Assembly: GCA_036850595.1 (NCBI GenBank)
Contig: CM072162.1
Coordinates: 20,451,758-20,515,757 of the forward strand
Reading direction: 5' to 3'
From: Rhyacichthys aspro
Lineage: Eukaryota > Chordata > Actinopteri > Gobiiformes > Rhyacichthyidae
Length of the DNA stretch: 64,000 nt
In this document: positions 53,701-61,708 of the stretch, one piece after another
Layout: each line of letters starts with the position of its first letter
Position numbering within the stretch: the first letter of the stretch is position 1
The notes under the pieces: model-generated
Seen by the model: the letters and a program-made list of their open reading frames with translations, nothing else
Databases searched by the model: none
What the model was told of the DNA's origin: nothing
Translations under genes and position numbers: made by a program

Positions 53701-56700
53701 TCACCACCAAACTTCCATTACATTAAGCAGTGACCATTGCAGACTGGAATAAGCCTTTCAGGAGCCAGAGTTTTTGGGATGTCCTGACCCAGTTTTTATC
53801 ACAATGTCGGTCTCTCAAATCTGTAATCTTCCCCTTATTCCTGCTTTAATCTAACGTTCTGCAATTGTCAGCTCATAAATGACCAAACCGCTCAAACTCA
53901 GAAAGAAAAGTTGTTGTGTTCATGTCAAAGGTCACAGCAAGACACATCATCATCATTCAGGAGTTACATAGGGGAGAATACGGTGGGCTGGGTGCACTTT
54001 ATTAAGGAGAAGTTGTTCATCTTTTTGGAGAAGTATGAAAAACAACTTTGACTATTTATTTTGATTGATTTGAAGGTATTTCATGGTTAAACATATCACA
54101 ATCTTGTATAGGTGCCTTAACAAGCTGCTATTCGCCTGATAATGGTCATAATGTTATGGCTAAATGGCGTATACTGTGCTCTCCTGATATGTGTGTTTAT
54201 AAAGTGTTTTCAGTCTGAATGTCATTTTATTTTATTGAGCCAATCCATCATTGTTTCCCGTGTAGAGCATCAGTCACTATATTGTGTTGTTGGCATTAAT
54301 TCAGCATTATTGTAATAGCGCTCAATCTATTTCAATCTAAGAAACTGGAAATGTCTCAAATGTCACATTATTAAGAAATATTGTGGGAGTTAACACACGA
54401 CTGGTATTTTCTTCGTGGACGTGTTTGGTTTTATTTATTTCCCCTGAACCGCTTCGAGAGCATCGTCTCAGATCTGTGTGTCACACCTGGGACGGAGACA
54501 GGGCGCGTCCTGCTGCAGTCAGACAGCATCACTTACTGTCATCTGCCACTGCCGCAGAGACGGAGGAAGGAAAAAAAAAAAAAAAAAAAAGGGATGCTGC
54601 AATACAGACAGCAGCAGTTTACCAAAGAGAAACTGTTCATCCACCTGCTCAGTTTGTATCCTTCATGTATTTATGAGTTAACAGGTGTTGAGCTGAAATG
54701 TTGCGTCTAAATAAACTCTACTGACTTTAAAGTGATTGAATTTTAGCTGCAGGGCTTATTTAAATTCAGTTTTATAAAGCTAATGGCAGCTAGTTTTGGC
54801 GATAGTTGCAGCAAAGCACTGAAAAGAGCCATTGAGCCATTAGCATCAAGCGCTGGACTTTGAAACTGACCTCTACGTAATTCAAGTCAGTCTAGAGACA
54901 ACGGAGAAGGACAGATGTGTTTGATTATTGTGTGTGTTCGACAAACGAGCCTCAGAGAAATATTTTATTGAACGTCTCAGCAGTTAGCAGTACAATAAAT
55001 AATGCAATCCCAGTAGTTTACATGTTCTTTCCAGGAAAAAAATGTCTTGGCAGATTCTATTTTGGGCTATAAGTGTTCTTAGAGCTTCACAATAGATCAA
55101 ATGTTTAATTGAAAGTTGTCCTATCGGCTCGTCTGCAGATATTGATTACCTTCTTGATCCAATGACTGTGTTTGTTGCCCTCTGTTCTAGTCATCTTGAC
55201 TTTTTCGTGGCCTGGAATAACAGATTTGAGGCTCTCTTTGTGCTTTTCTTCCTGCTTTTTGTTTTCTTCTCACATTTTGTCTCTTTTCTGTGTTTTTTTC
55301 TGGCTTCTCCTTTGTGTGTTTTATTACATAACAGACATTTACAGTTCGCACAATGCTTTGACAGTTACATGGAGCAAATCCAAAGACATTGTTATTGTGT
55401 CATTTGCATGCATTTAAAACTATCTGCAACTTTTTATTGAGTTTCGCTTTGTCTTATTTCCTTGTTCTTACATTTTCCAAACACTTCCTTGAATCTTAAA
55501 CACAGACTTCAATTAGTTTTCTATGAAATTTAAAGTTCAATTGCATCATTCTGTGTTGCACATATATAGAGCAGTATCTCAACTTCTCTGCAAACTAGGA
55601 AGAGGCTCCATGTTTAATAAATGAAGCCTGTGTTTTGCGACCAGTGCAGACCCTCCCTGTGCACAGCGGAGGATGGATGGGTTTTTCTCTCCACTTCCTC
55701 CTCCTCCACGCCTCCCTTCAGGCTCTAACACACATCTGCTTTTAGTAACACTTCACTTGTGCAGCGTCGCTCTGGCTGACTGACGGTATGGAAGCCGTGA
55801 AGCGCTGGGACCGCGTGTTAAACGGGCTGAATGCGAGGGAAGCTGTCGGAGAACTGTAAGCACTGTCGTTTTGGGCGTGTTGCATTTTCTCACCTCCTCG
55901 CATTGACACTGTTACAAACCCATGAATATGTGTGTCTCTGCCAGCGACACGAGCCGACGTAGAGACCGAGATAGCGCTCCGACGGATAAGTGTGATGAAC
56001 GAAGAAGAGCCAAGTAAACAACATGTCTTTGGTCACATGTTCGGAGCACTTTGCATTTAAAACTTTCAGCGGACATACACTTCCTGTTTGGGTCCATGTA
56101 TTCTGCGTTTGTGTTGGTGAGAAAGATTGTAGAGAAGGTACAAGGTGTAAGCCTCTGTTGTTGTATGTGCTATTGCTTCATTGTTTACTCCTGATGTTGT
56201 TGATGATACCAACCTGGAAGCAGTACAGAGGCAGTATTTGTTGTGATATCTTCAGTGGGCTTCCTTAAGGAGTGTATTTATAACAGGTATTGGTTGTACA
56301 TGGTCAAGTTTGTGGCCAAACAGGAAGTAGACTTAGGCATTTCCATCAGCTGCACCTGAATACTCCTCACTGTGGGCTAAAATTAAACAGATATAATACT
56401 GTAAAACATTGTTTCAGGGCTGAGCTGTGCGTAAAAGTGCTACTTTTTTACACTTTAAGATGCACTTTCTTTGTTCGATGCTTTGTGAATGAGGCCTGTT
56501 GCTTCTGGTTGTTTCTCCCAACAGCAAAATCCAGAAGGCTGCACTAATATTTTAGGCAACTCACTCTTTCATGTGCAAGTCATGTTTAATGCAACATTTA
56601 TAATGAATGCAGAGGCTTTATTCCAAGACACACACAGTAAAACAAAGGGCAACAACGGAGGACATGCTGCGTTTTGTGCTGTGTATTTACTGTTTATCAC

Positions 56701-58913
56701 ACGAATAAGCTCAAAAAAGTTTTTTTCTCTTTATGATGATTTCTCTGTTGACCAGTCCATGGACCAGAGAGTGTCTAGCTCATACTGGATCACTATTTTG
56801 GCAAACCCCAATGTAACAGTAGCACCGAGATGATGCTTTATATAATGTGTGATATTTTACTGTCCTTACAGTCGGCTGGCTCCGGTCGTGGGGAGGGGAC
56901 AGTTTTACTCCCCCATCCTCAGGGAGACGGGGATGTGAAGGGTTGCCAGGTTAATGTACTTGACCCAATGAAAGCCCTGAGCAGAGCCTATGAAAACCTT
57001 CTTCCACGGAGGCTGTGAGAGCCTGATTTATGGCCTGAGCGCTGGATGGAGTCCAGTATCGGGCCGCGGCTGCAGCTCCCTCCCTTCTCTCTTCTCAGAT
57101 ATGCCTCATAGCTCACTGCTGAGCCACTGCTTCATCTACAGTAGGCTCACGTGCAGCTGGGGCACCACTCCTCCATTTTGGGGAGTGCAGATCTCCGGTA
57201 TAGGGTTATATAATTCTGAATAGTAAAATAGGCTTTGCAGAAGAAACACAGGGTTTTGCCTCAGTTTGGGGACTCCTTGACGTGCTGTAAATGACATTTT
57301 TACATGAATGTACAAATGTGTATTTTATTTTTCTGAATTTCATTAAGTCTGTCTTGGTGCAGAAGATAGGTTGGGGCAGTGGATGGGAATCAAAACCCAG
57401 GAATCAAGTGTGGGCTATCTCCGTTTCCTGAGACAAGTTATCATTTCATTCTTGATGCAGGGTTTTGGATAAGAACACAGAAGTGCTCTTGTTCTATTTT
57501 CTTTTATACTACAAATGTTTTAGTTACGATGTCAGAGTACTGTAGACATTTATTTGGTGTATCTTATGACGTTTTTATATTTTACAAAAGTGCTTCAGTC
57601 TGTCACACTAGCACATACTAGTCATATTTTATTGAGATAGCCATAATGTTCTGATGGTTTTAGTCACAAAACAGCATTAAGCATTAAAACAAGGTTGTTA
57701 AAAATGCATAAGTCTATAATGCACTCTTGACAGATGATCGTTTCACCAACATGATGTGTATTTTATTGATGTTTTTTTGTCAAAATGTTTGATAAACACA
57801 TCCAGTTTGTGAGATATAATTGTACTGGCTTCTCAGATAAAACAGTAGGAGCACAGTAATTAAAAGAATAGATGTGGTGTTAATTGTCACCATCTGACAA
57901 ACATGTTGCCATTGTGCGACCTACTTTGCCTCTTCTCTAACAGCTGAACGAGAAGACGCAATGTGGGTTAAGTGCTCTGCTGCAGGCTGCATAAACCTCT
58001 AATGCCATATTTCTCCAAATGGATATGAGTGCATAGTTTCACATTGTAAAAACTTCAATTGGCCCAGCCAGCTTGAAGAGATCTTTTCCTTTTTTTCATC
58101 ATCACACCAGCAGAGTGGTTCTTATTTGAAGGCTTACAGTAAAACAGTGTATGTACTCAAAGTGTGAAAGTGGTTGAAAAAAGCTGTGTAGGAAGATTGT
58201 ACACTGAATAACATCAAGGCCACATTGTAATTCTACTGAATAGGCTTTTGCCTTAGGTTTTTAGCAGCAAAGTAAAGATGATACACTTCGTTGGAGTGAA
58301 GACTTTCTATTTAGTCTGTCAAGATTTTGGATTGAAAATGTCATTTAAATAAATTGCATTTCAAATGCTTATTTATCCCTGTAGGGGAAGTAGTTCTCTG
58401 CATTTAACCCGTTGCTGGGGCATCCAGTCAGCAGCAGCGTGTCATGGTCACTGCCTGAAGGAGCCAGGGTCAGATAGATTTTTTTCCTTAAAACACTTAA
58501 AAACTGCATTTTGTATTTACTTCAGTTATCTTTGTTTAATGTTTACATTTATTTGATGATCTGAAACTGTGCAAAAAATAAGAAATCGAGACGAGGGCAG
58601 ATACTTTTTCACAGCACCGAGGCAGCACTGAGGCAGTGTGTTGCATCCTTACAAAAGACTGTATTTTGTGAGTAATGGCCAATATACTCCAGCTTTGAAA
58701 CTCAATACCAATCAATAGATTCTTTGTGTTAAAACACAAAGCCTGAGGACATGGTTTGTAGCTGCTAATTTTGTGTTTGTTTGTTACAGCGCGATCCGCA
58801 TCAGTCGAAAAGGATGGCACATGCTCCTGAACTTCTGCTTCCACACGGCTCTGACCTTCGCTGTGTTCGCCGGCGGCATCAATCGAATCAAATACCCCAT
58901 CATCTGTCAAGCA
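20562..58913 (+). CDS. adgra1: Partial adhesion G protein-coupled receptor A1 gene (four exons; both ends missing)
   Basis: Joined exons are 20562-20772, 21075-21292, 51331-51458 and 58790-58913, 681 nt or 227 codons, with compatible phases at every junction (1, 0, 2) and GT/AG introns of 302, 30,038 and 7,331 nt. The product is a plasma-membrane adhesion GPCR, subfamily A. In order it shows the C-terminal half of a GAIN domain, a GPS, a short linker, TM1, intracellular loop 1, TM2 and extracellular loop 1 up to the TM3 cysteine. The linker and TM1 ([20 protein letters not shown] and onward) and the loop after TM2 ([14 protein letters not shown]) resemble ADGRA1 more than my memory of ADGRA2 or ADGRA3. 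The ligand is unknown to me; mammalian ADGRA1 is mainly expressed in brain. N-terminal domains (LRR, Ig and HormR in paralogues) and TM3-TM7 were not found and probably lie outside the window. The family call is firm; the A1 assignment is likely. Confidence 0.9.
21075..21292 (+). CDS. adgra1: adgra1 exon, end of GAIN domain and GPS
   Basis: This 218-nt exon follows CTCACTCAG and ends before the donor GTGAGTAG. Completing the split codon gives D-G-C-S-S-L at its start. It contains the conserved block [20 protein letters not shown], then [19 protein letters not shown]. The two cysteines (EGC and IHC) and the WDF and GGW tryptophans are the GPS hallmarks. At the cleavage position the residues are H-H-N where cleaved receptors have H-L-T or H-L-S, so autoproteolysis is not expected. 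The last codon is ATG, exactly at the splice junction to the next exon. Confidence 0.93.
22199..22217 (+). repeat. (GT)n microsatellite
   Basis: About nine GT units in the intron after the GPS exon; shorter TG runs occur at 21990-22001 and 22160-22168. Confidence 0.9.
25362..25480. repeat. Possible MITE fragment (AACACTTTATAATAAC type)
   Basis: AAGTAACACTTTATAATAAC, followed by AGTAATAAAGCATCAGTAAA, resembles the end of a frequent fish DNA element. The other end is not clear. Confidence 0.35.
29674..29788. repeat. Fragment of a common teleost interspersed repeat (CGGGGTACACCC type)
   Basis: TTCATTCATTCATTTATCTT, GGAGCCTATCCCAGCAGCTT and GAAGCGGGGTACACCCTTAA follow the order of a repeat seen very often in fish genomes, probably a retroelement 3' part. 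It is truncated here. Confidence 0.65.
30165..30480. promoter_or_regulatory. CpG cluster, possible alternative promoter
   Basis: About 23 CpG dinucleotides occur in 300 nt of otherwise CpG-poor intron. It contains a YY1-like AAAATGGCGG (30330-30339) and a CTCF-like AACAGAGGGGGCGACGC. It could be a promoter for a TM-only adgra1 transcript or another regulatory element. The 169-codon minus-strand frame at 29894-30403 lies across it and looks accidental. Confidence 0.35.
31660..31985. promoter_or_regulatory. Second CpG cluster in the giant intron
   Basis: 31683-31780 holds about 13 CpG in 100 nt (ACCGGCCTC twice, CTCGCCGCGCGCGACTG), continuing more weakly to 31985. No splice-compatible ORF is obvious. 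The 126-codon minus-strand frame at 31845-32225 overlaps its edge, with no recognisable protein features. Confidence 0.35.
34448..34945. repeat. hAT-type MITE remnant
   Basis: The sequence starts CAGTGGTGTAATGTAATGAA and contains repeated ACTTTTACTCCACTACATTT and TACTTTTACTTGAGTACATT blocks. This is the pattern I know from a widespread non-autonomous fish element made of TACTTTTACTT-like words. It is diverged and its exact ends are uncertain. Confidence 0.65.
35225..35480. promoter_or_regulatory. Candidate enhancer block in giant intron
   Basis: Contains a TCF/SOX-like CTCTTTGTTCAAAGG, homeodomain core GGCTAATTAGG, GATA-like GTGATAAGG and a CTG repeat within 250 nt. No ORF with splice sites is seen. 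Confidence 0.25.
35344..35363 (+). repeat. (CTG)n short tandem repeat
   Basis: Six or more CTG units lie inside a GC-richer block of the 30 kb intron. The array is short. Confidence 0.9.
35887..35905 (+). repeat. (AAT)n short tandem repeat
   Basis: Six AAT units in intronic sequence. Confidence 0.9.
36955..37330. promoter_or_regulatory. Candidate conserved non-coding element
   Basis: Non-repetitive mixed composition with octamer-like ATGCAAACAT, CAGATAGCACATCTG and TGTAATTAGTATG. It resembles conserved neural enhancers; a dispersed repeat begins about 280 nt downstream. Confidence 0.25.
37605..37645 (+). repeat. Dispersed short repeat, copy 1
   Basis: Contains a 22-nt word at 37611-37632 (TAGGTTGGGGCAGTGGATGG followed by GA) identical to 57367-57388, followed by imperfect similarity (ACAAAAGTCAGG versus TCAAAACCCAGG). 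Confidence 0.7.
40731..40793 (+). repeat. (CTTT)n polypyrimidine microsatellite
   Basis: An imperfect CTTT/TTTC array of about 60 nt. Lysine- or phenylalanine-rich frames across it on both strands are artefacts. Confidence 0.9.
43165..43525. repeat. Possible MITE with CTGCACAAcATATTGC end
   Basis: TAGAGCTGCACAACATATTG near 43172 and GGGCAATATTTGCACTG near 43505 could be diverged inverted ends of a short DNA element, a type (GGGCTGCACAATAT) common in fish. Similarity is modest. Confidence 0.3.
48743..48756. promoter_or_regulatory. Perfect palindromic RFX X-box
   Basis: GTTGCCATGGTAAC fits the consensus bound by RFX factors (GTNRCC, spacer, RGYAAC) with both half-sites intact. It lies 2.6 kb upstream of the TM1 exon in the giant intron. 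Occupancy is not known. Confidence 0.45.
50868..51238 (+). repeat. Diverged minisatellite of AGGA(C/T)TAAAAC-like units
   Basis: About twenty imperfect units of roughly 11-22 nt are recognisable, for example AGGATAAACCCAGGACTAAA, CCAAGGATTAAAACAGGAGT and AACTAGGAATAAACCGAGGA. Purine bias is strong on the plus strand. The array ends about 90 nt before the TM1 exon. A short related patch (GGCCCAGGACTAAAACTAGG) occurs at 2076-2100. Confidence 0.7.
51331..51458 (+). CDS. adgra1: adgra1 exon, juxtamembrane linker and TM1
   Basis: This 128-nt exon lies between TCTCTTTTGTAG and GTAAGACC, enters in phase 0 and leaves in phase 2. It encodes [15 protein letters not shown], then [20 protein letters not shown] and TYIVHH. 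The hydrophobic run from about residue 17 to 40 is TM1, and the HPVVYACTA motif is characteristic of subfamily A. The preceding exon ends FAVLM, so the joined sequence FAVLM-DLKKVL gives a continuous GPS-to-TM1 linker. A diverged AAACC-rich minisatellite ends about 90 nt upstream of the acceptor. Confidence 0.95.
51711..52215. repeat. ACTTG-rich interspersed repeat, interrupted
   Basis: Two parts, 51711-51810 and 52128-52215, are built from ACTTGA/GACTTG words (for example GGACTTGACTTGGGACTTGA followed by CTCGACACCTCTGC). This is typical of a non-autonomous element in teleosts. About 300 nt of unrelated or decayed sequence lies between them. Confidence 0.55.
52837..54173 (-). mobile_element. 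Decayed Tc1/mariner-like transposon with terminal inverted repeats
   Basis: The left end carries CAGATCAGCCATAACATTAT and the right end CATAATGTTATGGCTAAATG, inverted copies about 1.34 kb apart with TA at the outer edges. Both match my memory of an abundant teleost Tc1-like element. The part near 53760-53870 (GGATGTCCTGACCCAG, ATCACAATGTCGGTCTCTCA) resembles the antisense strand of the N-terminal helix-turn-helix region of its transposase. No open transposase frame remains; stops and deletions break it throughout, so it is a fossil. It sits in the adgra1 intron after the TM1 exon. Confidence 0.75.
54174..55649. other. Intronic stretch between Tc1-like relic and nested gene
   Basis: 54430-54610 is GC- and purine-rich and ends in A20. 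The rest is AT-rich with a T-rich stretch near 55230-55310. No exon was recognised. Confidence 0.6.
54571..54590 (+). repeat. A20 homopolymer
   Basis: Twenty consecutive A residues in a purine-rich stretch (GGAGGAAGG before, GGGATG after). Three frames with poly-lysine runs across it are not genes. Confidence 0.95.
55650..55787 (+). promoter_or_regulatory. Possible promoter and 5' UTR of the small nested gene
   Basis: A pyrimidine-rich tract (CCACTTCCTCCTCCTCCACG) is followed by sequence leading to the ATG at 55788. There is no clear TATA box. The assignment depends on the gene model downstream. Confidence 0.3.
55788..55855 (+). CDS. Small nested gene, exon 1
   Basis: This 68-nt coding part begins at ATG and ends before the donor GTAAGC, leaving two bases (CT) of a split leucine codon. 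It encodes a helix-like segment with W, R and L residues. An alternative reading is that TTGTGCAG at 55757-55764 is a splice acceptor and this is an internal exon. Confidence 0.58.
55788..56938 (+). CDS. Predicted three-exon small charged protein (67 aa), nested in adgra1 intron; not recognised
   Basis: Exons are 55788-55855, 55945-56013 and 56872-56938; introns are 89 and 858 nt with GT/AG ends (GTAAGC/GCCAG, GTAAAC/TTACAG). The ATG is in strong context (G at -3 and +4), with an in-frame TAA 39 nt upstream. The product starts [20 protein letters not shown], has a very charged middle ([18 protein letters not shown]) and ends [21 protein letters not shown] then TGA. No signal peptide, membrane segment or cysteine pattern is visible, so a cytosolic or nuclear protein is likely. 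Evidence that it is real: two split codons restore the frame, the first intron has a typical compact fish size, and the exons are more GC- and CpG-rich than the intron around them. It could instead be an alternative adgra1 transcript or an upstream part of a longer gene. No AATAAA lies close downstream. I do not recognise the family and assign no function. Confidence 0.6.
55945..56013 (+). CDS. Small nested gene, exon 2
   Basis: This 69-nt exon follows TGTCTCTGCCAG and precedes GTAAACAA. It supplies the third base of the leucine codon, 22 further codons rich in R, D and E, and two bases (AA) of an asparagine codon. Without splicing at the second donor it would stop at TAA immediately, giving a shorter 46-residue product. 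Confidence 0.55.
56872..56938 (+). CDS. Small nested gene, exon 3 with stop
   Basis: The exon follows a clear acceptor (ATTTTACTGTCCTTACAG). Joined in phase it reads [20 protein letters not shown] then GM and stops at TGA 56936-56938. Proline, glycine and aromatic spacing looks protein-like. The flanking downstream sequence to about 57200 is also GC-rich and may be 3' UTR. Confidence 0.55.
56939..58369. other. Downstream flank of nested gene and adgra1 intron
   Basis: 56939-57200 stays GC-rich and may be 3' UTR of the small gene. After that it is AT-rich, with the dispersed repeat at 57361-57402. No exon was recognised. Confidence 0.5.
57361..57402 (+). repeat. Dispersed short repeat, copy 2
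   Basis: Carries the same 22-nt word as 37611-37632, about 20 kb away in the same orientation, downstream of the small nested gene. Probably the end of an uncharacterised interspersed element. Confidence 0.7.
58370..58475. repeat. Interspersed repeat fragment (CTGCATTTAACCC type)
   Basis: AGTTCTCTGCATTTAACCCG, then TTGCTGGGGCATCCAGTCAG and CAGCAGCGTG, resembles a common fish repeat with a TCTGCATTTAACCCATCC motif. It lies about 310 nt upstream of the TM2 exon. A short frame starting at 58365 overlaps it and is not a gene. Confidence 0.5.
58790..58913 (+). CDS. adgra1: adgra1 exon, ICL1, TM2, ECL1 and start of TM3
   Basis: This 124-nt exon lies between TTTGTTACAG and GTAAGTGC. Its first base completes a serine codon (AG+C) with the TM1 exon, giving [11 protein letters not shown], then [20 protein letters not shown] as TM2, and [13 protein letters not shown]. 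The final cysteine is the conserved TM3 cysteine that in adhesion GPCRs is disulfide-bonded to ECL2. The exon ends in phase 0. The next exon, expected to start with a VGI..LHYS-like TM3 sequence, was not found before 64000. Confidence 0.95.
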
Positions 58914-59036
58914 GTAAGTGCATTCCCTTTTCATTTGTCCCAGCCTCAAAGCTTTCTGTAAAATTGATTATGAATGTGTATTGAGGTGTTGGTAACTGGA
59001 TCCGGGGCCGCAGTGACCCAGCTCGCCCAGCGCACG

Positions 59037-59133
59037 CTTTATGTGTCTTTCATGCTTCTGTTGTATGTATGGAGTGGTCACCCTTTTTGCTAAAGTGTCA
59101 TCAGAACAAGGCCGGATGATTCATGCTCTTCCC
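59037..59133 (+). repeat. Local intronic duplication, copy 1
   Basis: CTTTATGTGTCTTTCATGCT to TCATCAGAACAAGGCCGGAT and GATTCATGCTCTTC. A second copy lies at 61243-61326 in the same orientation, sharing CTTTATGTGTCTTT, AGTGGTC, CATCAGAACAAGGC and TGATTCAT, with a gap of about 10 nt. It starts some 120 nt after the TM2 exon. Confidence 0.7.
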
Positions 59134-61242
59134 TTGTGAAAGCAATCTATCCACCGTCGGCCATTGTCCTCTTGTGTTGCCCGAGGTCGTTGGTGGGTGG
59201 CACAAAAACAGCAATTTCTACTCATTTTGCAAACTGACTGTGCAAAACAGCGAGGATTTTAAAGCAAAGATCTGTCTGGAAATGTGTTTTGTTTGATTTT
59301 AGGTCATGGTTACCATATCCCTGGCCGTTTGATGAACACAACAGTGTTGTATGAATGTAATAGGGAATGAAAGAGAGGCACAGTGTTTTCAACCAAATCA
59401 ATATTTATGTGACATTTCTGCAAAACCACTGATTCGTGGAATAGCAATGTTTCAGAGCAGAACATGTCCAGCATATTGATGTTTAAGATACATGCACATC
59501 TCATAATCATGTTTGTAACAGCCAACCTAGCTGTGTATTGATTAATATCTCACATGAAACCAGCTAATAATAAACAATACTTTACTGAATTTAAACACAT
59601 TTTGAGAGGCATAGATACAACACGGGCAGGAGACCCAGGTTTGAGTCCATCCTGAAGCTTTTTTAGTTACAGTATATGCTTTTTTACATTCTTCTCAGAC
59701 AAAAATCTCTCTTATTGAGTCAGTAACATGGCTGAAGAGAAGAGAAACTCAGACAAGTACGTGCACAGGGTTTAAACCAAGAACAGAACATGTGAAAACC
59801 CAAAGCCTTCTGTTAACGTCAAAATGTAAAATCCGGACTGAAGTGTCAGTAAAATTTAAACAAAATCTCTTAATTCCTGAACCGTTCCAATTAACTTAAC
59901 ACAATGTCTTGATTTCTGTTCCTCATGTGATGCTTTGTGCCCAGGGTTTGCTGAAACAAGCGTTTGGCATCAAGTTTTTATCTCACAGTTTAAGGTTGTC
60001 TTCTGGTCCTAGTTTCACTTTCCCTCGCCTCCATCAAGCCTCATCCTCTGTCTCTGGTAACAAATGTGCCTTCATGCTTTTGGCTTGTAAGCAGTCATCC
60101 ACACACTCTCAGCTGTTTTGTAGATAATGAGAAATGCTCAGTGTTGAGTCTGGAAAACATGAAGAGACAAAGGATGAAAAATGTGTTGTGGCCCGTCTCG
60201 TAAAAATAATTTGAGCAAAATGTGAACTTGGACAACTTCTCCCAGCTCATGTGTAATTTATCCTGATTTACCAGTGCGTGAGTTGATGGACAGGAGAGAG
60301 ACTATTTCACTTTAAGATGTCATTATAATTGTCAGCTGCTGTTACGACACGCTTTGTCTTTATTTTTGTGCAGATGGAGCTGTCTTTGCTGCGTTTAACA
60401 TTAATAAGTTTAAAATGTCTACGTTTGTGGAAATCAGAGAGGTTTGTTTCCATTAGTGTCTTTACTCTGGAAGAAAGCATAAGACCTCTGCGTTTTAATA
60501 CAGCGCTGTCAAGGGTTTAAGTGAATTTGAGATTACTTGCTGAAAAATGGCCGACATCACCCTCATTTGAAATGTCTTGGTGAAATATCTGAGCTATTAT
60601 GCATTTGCGATCTACAAAATATATACTGTCAACTCTTCAAAGCTTCTTCTTTGGTAATTTACTTTAGCTTTTTCATGGTTTTGCAGAGATAGTGCATTTA
60701 CTTTTCATTCTTTGACCCTAATTTTACATTTTTGTACTGTGTGTGATTTACTTTACGAGAGGTTATAAATACATTAAATCTACCAGACAAGCAGTTCCTC
60801 AATCACTCAATCAACAAAGTAAATAGACTTTGAGGGCATTTTGAGCAATTACCGAAAAGATACTTAAAAAAAGCATCCATAAACTCTAAAAATATGGCAT
60901 GTGTTTGTTTTGAAGGATTATAAATGTTGTGTGGACGAGTATAAGCGGTGGGCTAAGATGGGTTTTTAGCCGTCCTAATTCTTCTTTTTCTTTTCTATTA
61001 AAATAATGAGTCTGGTTTCCGTTGATTCGAGGCAGAAGGAATGGACGGAGATTAAACTCTGGTATTGGAAAGACCAATCAGAATTCAGGGTTAAAACCAA
61101 CATACCCAATTACAAATGAATTTGTTGTATTTGAAAATCTGGATTAAGGTTTATCTGATTTTTTGTGTCCATCCATGTAAGCTTCACTCTAGAAATAAAG
61201 ACCAATAGGAAATTATTTTACAGAACGATACAAAGACACTCT

Positions 61243-61326
61243 CTTTATGTGTCTTTTATACTTCAGTTTTATGCATAAAGTGGTCCACCTTTCATCAGAA
61301 CAAGGCTTAATGATTCATCCTCTTCA
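61243..61326 (+). repeat. Local intronic duplication, copy 2
   Basis: CTTTATGTGTCTTTTATACT, then AAGTGGTCCACCTTTCATCA and GAACAAGGCTTAATGATTCA, matching copy 1 at 59037-59133. Confidence 0.7.
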
Positions 61327-61648
61327 TAAACACGCTTATATTTCAATTAAAATATTTAACTTATTGTATTATAACCTTCACAAGAGATGAACTTTAAATA
61401 TAAAATAAAATACAGCGAATCAACAGGTTATTTTTCATAATAAACTTTAATTAGTGCAAATAATTAGTGCAAAAAACGGATCAAATGTGTGCATGCCGTT
61501 CATAAAACCCCGACCTTCCTTTAAACTCTGGAACAGTAGTGAAGATGTTGCACAAAGAATAACGTTCGTTTCATGTGAGAAGTGAGAAAGTGAAGAGAAA
61601 AATGAGATGTCCTCTCAATGGGAAACAGAGATTGATGACTTCACCTTT

Positions 61649-61708
61649 ACCTGCGTGTTTTTGGACAGTGGGAGGAAGCCAAAGTGCCCAGAAAAGACAT
61701 ACAGACCC
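61649..61708. repeat. Second short fragment of the same teleost repeat class
   Basis: CTGCGTGTTTTTGGACAGTG followed by GGAGGAAGCC resembles the downstream part of the repeat at 29674-29788 (the GTGGGAGGAAGCC block). It is only about 60 nt long and diverged. Confidence 0.5.

Noticed and set aside
58536..58949. 137-codon minus-strand frame
   Set aside because: It is antisense to the TM2 exon, whose plus-strand translation clearly matches the receptor.
60360..60520. Possible exon after TTTTTGTGCAG near 60373
   Set aside because: The frame does not continue the receptor TM3 sequence in phase 0 and has no matching features.
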